Shown here: piece after piece, positions 17,511-23,669 of the stretch
Position numbering within the stretch: the stretch's first letter is position 1
Layout: the number at the start of each line of letters is the position of its first letter
Origin: Chara braunii
Lineage: Eukaryota > Streptophyta > Charophyceae > Charales > Characeae
Assembly: GCA_003427395.1 (NCBI GenBank)
Contig: BFEA01000490.1
Coordinates: forward strand, 1,106,432 to 1,130,100
Reading direction: 5' to 3'
Length of the DNA stretch: 23,669 nucleotides
Translations under genes and position numbers: made by a program
Notes under the pieces: model-generated
The model's database searches: none
What the model saw: the letters and a program-made list of their open reading frames with translations, nothing else
What the model was told of the DNA's origin: nothing

Positions 17511-18437
17511 TCGTCGGGTTGATCCTTAAGATGAACTGCCTCCCAAATAGGTAGGCCTGAAAGGTCTTAAGGCAATGCAGGATGGCTAGGACTTCCTCCT
17601 TGAATTGCGAGTACCGTTGTTCTGCGGAGTTCAGGGTTCTACTTTCGAACCTAATCGGCCTATCTTTTCCTCCCTCATCCCTGTGGATCAACACACCTCC
17701 TACGGCCAAAGGTCCTTCATCCGTCTCCAAGAAATAGGGTCGTCCCACTTCGTCATTAAAACAAGGCATGGACAGAGCGACTGTCTCAGATGTCAATATG
17801 TCCTTGAGCCTTTGGACAGCTTCTTCTCGCTCTTCCGTCCAATCCATGGTTCCTTCTTCCCTGATCATAGCCCGGATAGGCTCAACAATCTTGGCAAAGT
17901 TCTTAATGAAGATCCTCCAAAAGCCGACTACGCCTAGGAATGCCCTTACCTCCGTTGTCGTGCGCAACGGTGTCGGCCATTGTGATATCTTGTCATTTTT
18001 TGTCGGATCCGGCTTCCTGCCGTAAGCACCGCAACGAAATCCTAGTATAGTTACCTCCGGTACTGCTAGGATACTCTTCAGTCCACTAGCCGTGATGTTG
18101 TATACTAGGAACCGTCGGAGTAGATCCTTGATGTCCTGCAGGTGGTCCCACACAAAACGTCAGATCCCTGGCTGGACTTCAGTCTCGTCCTTCTCCTGCG
18201 CGCCTTTGATCGGATTGTCATCGATGTAAGGTTCACATTTTTCTGGAAACATGTCCCCGGTCACAGCGAGCATCCTGCGTTGCGCTTCGGCCACCGCGTT
18301 TGTGAATCCCATAGGTGTCACTTGCATCTCTAGCTGGCCTACGGAGGTGTGCATAGCGGTGTATGGCCTGTCCCGAACATCCAATGGAAGTTGGTCGTAC
18401 CCTGAGTACAGATCTATCAGGGAGTAAATGCTCCGAC
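17194..18437 (-). pseudogene. Ty3/gypsy reverse transcriptase C-terminal half plus RNase H
   Basis: Reverse transcriptase copies the element RNA, and RNase H removes the template. The segment opens at the inversion breakpoint with S-L-I-D-L-Y-S-G-Y-D-Q (first catalytic Asp block). It continues with P-M-G-F-T-N-A-V-A-E and the Y-I-D-D catalytic box (18217-18228), then thumb and connection (V-R-A-F-L-G-V-V-G-F-W-R). RNase H follows with F-L-E-T-D-E-G-P-L-A-V-G-G and R-Y-S-Q-F-K-E-E-V-L-A. An in-frame TGA at 18160-18162 falls between G-I and R-F-V-W, where family members have Arg, consistent with CGA to TGA. A 10-bp tandem duplication (17495-17514) then throws the frame into that of the integrase block. 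The first half of the enzyme lies on the opposite strand (19236-20237). Confidence 0.88.
17495..17514. repeat. 10-bp tandem duplication causing a frameshift
   Basis: CGACATTCGT occurs twice in direct succession (17495-17504 and 17505-17514) exactly where the polyprotein frame changes between the RNase H and tether segments. Removing one copy would bring the two flanking frames into register, so this small duplication explains the frame change. Confidence 0.85.
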
Positions 18438-18439
18438 CA

Positions 18440-19235
18440 TCTTATCCTTACGTGAGATCGATGATACCATTTAGCAAGTTACTAGGGACCATGGTGTCGG
18501 TGTCTTTTCAGACTATGCTGCAGGCTAGCCCTAGGTTGCTCAAAGGGCTTAGACAAATGTTGACCCGGCGGCGAGTAGAAATAGGCGACAACCCCGAACT
18601 ACCTGAAGGGGAGAGGGAGGAGGAAGCTCCGCAAGAAGTAGCTAACCTTCAGAGGAGTCGCGGGGACTTGGAGGATCTCGAGAAAGCTTTTTGCGGACAT
18701 TCGTTTGAGTTTGCCCTACCGAGAGGGCGGCGAGGTCATGAGGTCACCTCCCGGGACAAAGCTTAGCTTTCATGCACTGTTCGTAGGGAAGCTGAAAATC
18801 CAGATCGGGACTCATCATACCGACGCGCTAGTAGATATGGGGGCAGAAATCACCCTTATAAGAAGAGATTTCGCAACGATTACGGGATGTACGGTAAACA
18901 AGGAAGTTACAGGGAGTATCTGGGGAGCTGGCGGGAAAATCCCGTTCGCTGGGTACGTCACGAAGTGTGCTGTAAAGGCAGGGGTCAGGGAATCAATCTG
19001 GTCATTTCAGCGGATGACCGTAATGGAGGAAATGGATCACGACATAATCCTCGGGAGACCGTGGTACACGAACGTAGAGATGATAGGCATGCACTTGCAC
19101 GATGGCTCATACATGGTAGACATAGAGGACCCGGTGACCGGCCGGGGAGAGCTCCTCCGACTCCTTGGAACGGGAGGAGACCCCCCGAGGGGGAAATTGG
19201 CAACATGGTCGCCGTCATTCGAGGATAGCACGTGA
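18440..19235 (+). pseudogene. Ty3/gypsy gag-pol linker and aspartic protease, inverted
   Basis: Plus-strand piece of an otherwise minus-strand element. It begins with a gag-pol linker (S-K-L-L-G-T-M-V-S-V and P-R-L-L-K-G-L-R-Q). A one-base shift at a T run near 18690 then moves it into the frame of the retroviral-type aspartic protease, which processes the polyprotein. The active-site triad reads D-M-G (18834-18842, in L-V-D-M-G-A-E-I-T-L-I) where D-T-G or D-S-G is required; ACG to ATG would explain it. The flap-side motif D-I-I-L-G-R-P-W is intact. It ends at TGA 19233-19235. Orientation is opposite to gag and integrase on either side. Confidence 0.85.
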
Positions 19236-20237
19236 AAAGGGACTTTCGCACGGATAGAGGGTATGAGAGAAAGGGTCGAAATCATGATTGAGGAAGCGTT
19301 CAACAAGAAGGAGTGGATCAAGATGGGCCTGCCCCAGAAGAAGAGGAGGCAGGAGGACGAAGTCCTAGGTGTTATGGTAGCAGAAAAGGAGTCAGAGGTC
19401 GAACTTGGTGCTAGCCTGCCCAAATGAAAAGAAGTGCGCGTAGACATGCCGGAAATCGCACTCGAGATCCCCGATCTATAGCAACTTATCAAGGCCCTCA
19501 GATACCACAAGGTAGGAGTGGATTCGGCAGCCTTGGCCAAGTTCGAAAGAGAGGTGCAAAAGGGATATTGCCTTAATGGGAAATTAGTTAGCATTCAACC
19601 ACGAGTCATAGAGGCGACGGGGGCAATTCCGGCTGTTCATTTTTTAGGAGAAAGATCCCGAAAGGAAGTGTTCGAAAGTACAAGCCGGTAGGGAAGAAAG
19701 CAAAACCGGTCTCGATCCTGCTAGAGACATCAAAGGAAGAGGCTATGGAGAAGGAGGAAGAGGTCCTTCGAGTGATCCGAAAAAGAAGGGCGATGGAGGG
19801 ACATTGGATACCAGATGAGGTAGCGGACACAATGAAGATAGGGATAGACGGGTTCTTAACGGAAGAAGAAAACCGCCTGATCAAAAGGACCTGCCAGAAA
19901 TTTCATCTGGCGTTTGCCTTTAGTGATCACAAGAAGGGATGACTGGATACGAAGTTGATCCCTCCGGTCAGAATCCACACGGTAGAACATGAGTGTTGGA
20001 ATGACAAGGGACCATCCTATGAATTTGGGATAGCAGGAGAGGTAACAGACCTCCTCCGAGCAAAGATAAACTCCTTCGTTGCGGAGCCTACGACATCGCC
20101 ATATGCAAATCGGTGGTTCGTCTTTCGGAAGCCTAACAAAACACTAAGGTGGATTCAGGACCTGCAGAAGTTGAATGCGGTAACCATCCGGGATGCTGGC
20201 TTGCTACCTCAGGCTGACTTATTAGCAGAATTTGGTA
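19236..20237 (+). pseudogene. Ty3/gypsy linker and N-terminal half of reverse transcriptase, inverted
   Basis: Continues the inverted segment. Stops occur at 19425-19427 (TGA), 19479-19481 (TAG) and 19940-19942 (TGA), and there is a frameshift between about 19630 and 19673. After a linker (R-K-Y-K-P-V-G-K-K), the RT fingers begin: T-S-P-Y-A-N-R-W-F-V-F-R-K-P-N-K and W-I-Q-D-L-Q-K-L-N-A-V-T-I-R-D, matching RT motifs 1 and 2. The segment ends abruptly after A-D-L-L-A-E-F-G near 20237. The next expected block, with the first catalytic Asp, lies on the minus strand from 18437 down. The wider style (K-Y-K-P-V linker, L-N-A-V-T-I-R-D) is shared with Ty3 elements of fungi and charophytes. Confidence 0.85.
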
Positions 20238-22232
20238 CCTAAACTTCTTCTTGGCAGCAGAAACTTTGTCTGTAGGCTCCTCTTCCCTAGGTTTCCCATA
20301 GACCTTTTCCGGTTTCTCAGCCTCAGGCTCTCCCTGGGATTCCGAACTTCCAGCAACCTCCTCCATCACGGTGTCACGGTTGATCCTTCTCCCAACCGTC
20401 CCTAGCCGAGTAGTCGCGTTCACCCTATCATGTCCGTCGTTTTCCAAAATGAAATTGACCTGCGGCCCGCGCCCCTGGCGTTGATCCCAGATGATCTCGC
20501 CCACCGGTTCGGCTTCTACGGCTGTTATTTCTAGCCCGTTGAGCATGATAATGGCTCGCCGCATCCCTCCTGGTGAGTTCCAGTTCACCCATTCCCCTTG
20601 TGGTCCAAATATCTCCCCCTTTAATGACCTGGTACACCTTCTTTTTAGAATATCATGGTTGAGCTTTGGGCACGCGCGCACATAATGTCCTATCGCGGTA
20701 CAGTACTTGCATTGCTCGTTAGCGGGATCTCTCCATCCGAATCCACGATTGGCCACCCCTGGCGGAACTACTGTTTCCTGGAGCGGGAGGGGGGGACGGG
20801 ATACTTACGCCTGCATAACTAGTAGCACGCTCTCCATCCTTTCAATCTTGTTGTCGACTCCGTGCACCCGTTCCTGTAGGCTTTCAATCCCCTTTTTCAC
20901 CTTGTCGCCCGTCCTACTGGTCAAGTCTATAATCTTCCCTTCCTTAAGCAAGGCCAATGTCTCGGTCACTACCGTCTTTTCAGCCAGGTCCGTTACCGTA
21001 CTGAAATCAACGTCCCTGGTGTTTACAAATTTGCTCGTCTGTTGGTAAGCCGACAGGATCTTGTCCTTGTCGAACTCGGAGAACTGTCTGAGGAAATACT
21101 TACTCATTATTCGATCCGTAACCCAATGGATTCTTAGTGCTACCAAAGTAAACTCCCGTAGGAAGTCATTGTACGTTGCGAAGTTCTTTCTCTGGACTGC
21201 CGCTAAATCGCTCTCCGTTGCCATCTTTTCTGCTGCCAGATACTTTCTCATCATCACATCCCGGGTTTCTTTCCAAGACCGGCTTACGGCTACGATGGTC
21301 ATTATGTCCCGTCCTAGGCTCAAAGACACATGCTGTCCCAGGTGGTCCATCTTCTCCTCTTTGGTCCATTTCAACAGCGCAGCCAGGTTCTCGTAATCTA
21401 TCAGGAATTGCGTGATGTTCGCCCCCTCAAACGTCAATTTTTTCTTGGTATCCGCTAGGCAGCCTTTATTTTTGTTTAGTGTTCATGCGAGGGACGACAC
21501 TATCTTTTTAAGACCGCCCTCGGAGCTGCTGGCCTCGCCTGTCACACTGTTATCCGGACCTTCCTTGCCGGCCTTCTGTCCCTCCCTGGTTTTCGTAGTT
21601 CCTTCTGGGTCAAACCATCCCAACACTCTTTCCCTAAGGCTCCAGAGTCCTTTGCACCCTCGCGTCACTGCTGGTGCGGTCGGCAGGAGGCTAGCCCTAC
21701 TATCTATGGTTGGCGGGGTCGTAGCCTTTTCCACGTCCATCCCCGGAGAATTCTCCCCTTCTTTCCTTCTTTTGCTCGGTGTTCCCCCACGGTCACTACC
21801 TTTATCCCCTTGTCCAGTCCCTCCTCGGCCGGTTCTCCGTTCGTCCCGGGGTTCCTCCTGCAGAGAGCCTTCGTCGTTCCCAGTCATCATTTCCTCAATC
21901 AATCTCGCCTTGTATTCCGCGGTCCTTTTGTCTATCTCAGCTAGTTTGCGCCTCGTATCCTCGACTCTCACTTTCTTAGACACGGCTCCTTCCGAGTTCC
22001 CGGGGCTTGTCCTATCCTTATTCCTTCCTTCCTTGGTCCCCTGAGTCCCCTGCCTGCTCCCCCCAGCTTTCTACGAGCTTTCCCCTGTGGAGATCTCCTT
22101 CCGGTTCCCTTTGGTACCATCCGGATTTATCGATTCTCTGTCCTTCTGCCCCCCTTCGCTTTGTGCGGCACTGCCTCCTAAGCCCGGTTCTTCTTCACTC
22201 TTATGATTATCTGTCTCCTCCTCCGTTGCCAT
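20238..22232 (-). pseudogene. Ty3/gypsy gag with CCHC zinc knuckle (three stops)
   Basis: Gag is the capsid/nucleocapsid protein of the element. From ATG 22232 (M-A-T-E-E-E-T-D-N) one continuous frame of 665 codons reaches the inversion breakpoint. It is broken only by TAG 22071-22073, TGA 21483-21485 and a stop at 20805-20807. Parts in order: a charged, disordered N-terminus; a basic coiled-coil-like stretch (R-R-K-L-A-E-I-D-K-R-T-A-E-Y); and the capsid-like region beginning T-F-E-G-A-N-I-T-Q-F-L and containing Y-N-D-F-L-R-E-F-T-L-V-A-L-R. A predicted helical stretch comes next, then the nucleocapsid knuckle C-K-Y-C-x4-H-x4-C (20670-20711). The tail (S-A-A-K-K-K-F) would continue into the protease linker if the neighbouring segment were in the same orientation. 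Retained frame with stops only implies point-mutation decay. Confidence 0.88.
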
Positions 22233-22990
22233 TTTGCCTAGTTCTACATAAGCCAAAGAATTCCCAGGACACACGCAATGCGAGGTATTTTAGGTTTCCT
22301 AGGCTCCCAGCCCTGTTGGCTTATCTGTATAGCCTCCTTTCCCATCCTCGTTTCCTGATTGCCCTTCCTTAAGGAGGAGCCACGACTGGCCCTGCCGCTC
22401 AGCCGAGCTATGAGCGTGACTTGGCTTCCTTTATCACAAGCGTGTCTGTCGTGCCCTTGTCCCCTCGAGCCGATGCGAGGGAGTCCGGGTTAGGCATTCT
22501 GCTAAGGAAAGTCTTTCCAAGCACTGTTTCCTATTTTTGACCTTCAGGGTTATGGTCAATCATTAGAAGTCTACCCCTTTCTTTGTTTTCCTAATGGGTC
22601 TTAGCCATCCGGGTCCGAGGCCCCTTTCTTATTCCCATCGGCGGATTTCCATACGCAGCGAACTATACTGGATCTGCCCTATTGGCCTGCCTACGGATCC
22701 TAGTCTCGCTCGCGCCCTCGTGGTTCTTCCGGTTCGGTCGGCTCCTCGAATAGCTCAGCTACCCCTGCCAAATAGCTCTCTCCTATCTCGATTTCTCTTT
22801 GGATTATGCGTTCGTGCCCTCTCTGGTCTAGCCAGGGCGCACGAAATATCAGGATATGGAGAGGACTCCATAGCCATAACTGAGGGAGCTTGCCATAGCT
22901 TGGGGAAGAGTAAGGAAGAAGGAAGAAGGGCTTGGAGGAGGAGGAAGCCATAGCCAAGGAGGAATTGAACAAGGCCTCATCAAGATTGAA
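22233..22990. other. Upstream region of gag, possible leader/5' LTR remnant
   Basis: This is where the 5' LTR and leader of the minus-strand element should lie, but no tRNA primer-binding site or TG...CA termini could be identified. On the minus strand at 22700-22830 there is a short coding-like acidic tail (E-S-Y-L-A-G-V-A-E-L-F-E-E-P) ending in a stop, possibly the end of another element. Two small hairpins occur, at 22855-22861/22866-22872 and in the Phe/Ser-rich part near 22810-22845. Confidence 0.35.
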
Positions 22991-23035
22991 GCCTCCATCT
23001 ACAAGACACTAGCAAGGTGAGTGGAAGGAAGAAGA

Positions 23036-23340
23036 TCTCTCCTCTTCTTCTTCTTCTTCTTCTTCTTCTCCTTCTTCCTCTTCTTCTTCCTCCCCCTCTC
23101 CCTCTTCTTCTCCCCCTTCTTCTTCACCTTCTTCTTCTTCCTCTTCTCCCTCCTCTTCTTCATCTTCCCTACCTCATCTACTCCATCCTCTTCCTTCTCC
23201 TTCTTATTCTTCTTCTTCTTCTTCTTCTTCTTCTTCTTCTTCTTCTTCTTCTTTTCCTTCTTCTCTCCCTCCATCTTCTCCCTCTCCATCTCCCTCTCCA
23301 TCTCCTCCTTCCTCCTCCTCCCCTTCTTCTTCTCTTCTAC
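23036..23340 (+). repeat. TTC/CTT/CTC polypyrimidine microsatellite
   Basis: Long runs of TTC trinucleotides with CTC and CCT interruptions. The frames translate to poly-Leu, poly-Phe or poly-Lys/Glu and are not genes. Such purine/pyrimidine mirror tracts can form triplex DNA. Confidence 0.95.
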
Positions 23341-23350
23341 CTCTTAGAGT

Positions 23351-23669
23351 TGGGCTACTCAATCTCTTGTTTGTCATCTACATACTAGTAGCTAGAGTTC
23401 CCATTCTTCTATGAGTGTTGTCAAGTTCATTACTTGTGATATGGGCTACTCAATCTCTTGTTTGCCATCTACATACTAATAGGTAGAGTTCCGATTCTTC
23501 TATGAGTATTGTCAAGTTCATTACTTGTGATGTGGGCTACTCAATCTCTTGTCTGTCATCTACATACTAGTAGCTAGAGTTCCGATTCTTCTATGAGTGT
23601 TGTCAAGTTCATTACTTGTGATATGGGCTACTCAATCTCTTGTTTGTCATCTACATACTAATAGGTAGA
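23351..23669 (+). repeat. 91-bp satellite, monomers alternating A-B-A-B
   Basis: Monomer starts (TGGGCTACTC) at 23351, 23442, 23533 and 23624 give a strict 91-bp period. Monomers 1 and 3 share AGTAGCTAG and GAGTGTTG. Monomers 2 and 4 share AATAGGTAG, and monomer 2 has GAGTATTG. The true repeat is thus probably a 182-bp dimer. The array continues beyond the window. Confidence 0.95.

Noticed and set aside
20133-20237. Extension of the gag frame (minus strand) past 20238
   Set aside because: It is the antisense of the inverted reverse-transcriptase segment, with no gag character.
22999-23388. Poly-Leu, poly-Phe and poly-Lys open frames
   Set aside because: Products of the TTC/CTT microsatellite.

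Overview
The window looks like nuclear DNA from a repeat-rich green-lineage eukaryote. The best guess is a charophyte alga such as Chara, at low to moderate confidence. The grounds are a decayed Ty3/gypsy-type retrotransposon, a relic of a DNMT3-type cytosine methyltransferase (a family present in streptophytes), plant-like LTR/polypurine-tract signatures, abundant satellites and microsatellites, and scattered N bases typical of a draft assembly. No bacterial-style operons, rRNA, tRNA or CRISPR array were seen.

Layout. 1-331 is a CT microsatellite. 332-3225 is mostly non-coding, with a 71-bp duplication either side of a single N and some possible coding vestiges. 3226-6595 holds the most novel item: four head-to-tail, same-strand copies of an unrecognised module of about 250 to 280 codons. 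Each copy is readable in one continuous frame interrupted only by one or two stop codons, and the fourth is cut off. 6600-9915 is a T/C-rich tract with an exceptional density of short perfect inverted repeats; two diverged copies of one block and a 26-bp tandem array lie within it. On the minus strand, 10178-10210 and 11570-11603 carry near-identical polypurine-tract-plus-hairpin motifs of the kind found just before a 3' LTR. Between them lies the broken DNMT3-like methyltransferase (about 10418-10965). 11200-13840 is a run of unrelated tandem arrays with a 270-bp assembly gap. A 309-codon minus-strand ORF (14392-15318), acidic and nuclear-looking, has its own TATA-like box.

15688-22232 is one minus-strand Ty3/gypsy-type element read from gag (22232) to integrase (15688). 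Its middle 1.8 kb (protease plus the first half of reverse transcriptase) lies in the opposite orientation, so the gene order makes sense only if that segment is flipped back. Gag, protease, RT and integrase all carry stops or frameshifts, and two catalytic motifs look damaged, so the element is inactive as it stands. 22990-23340 is a TTC/CTT microsatellite. 23351 to the end starts a 91-bp satellite whose monomers alternate in an A-B-A-B pattern.

Functionally, almost nothing here is an obviously intact host gene; the 309-codon ORF is the best candidate. The points that deserve follow-up are the four-copy module family, the hairpin-dense tract, and the possible link between a DNMT3-like gene and a retrotransposon 3' end.
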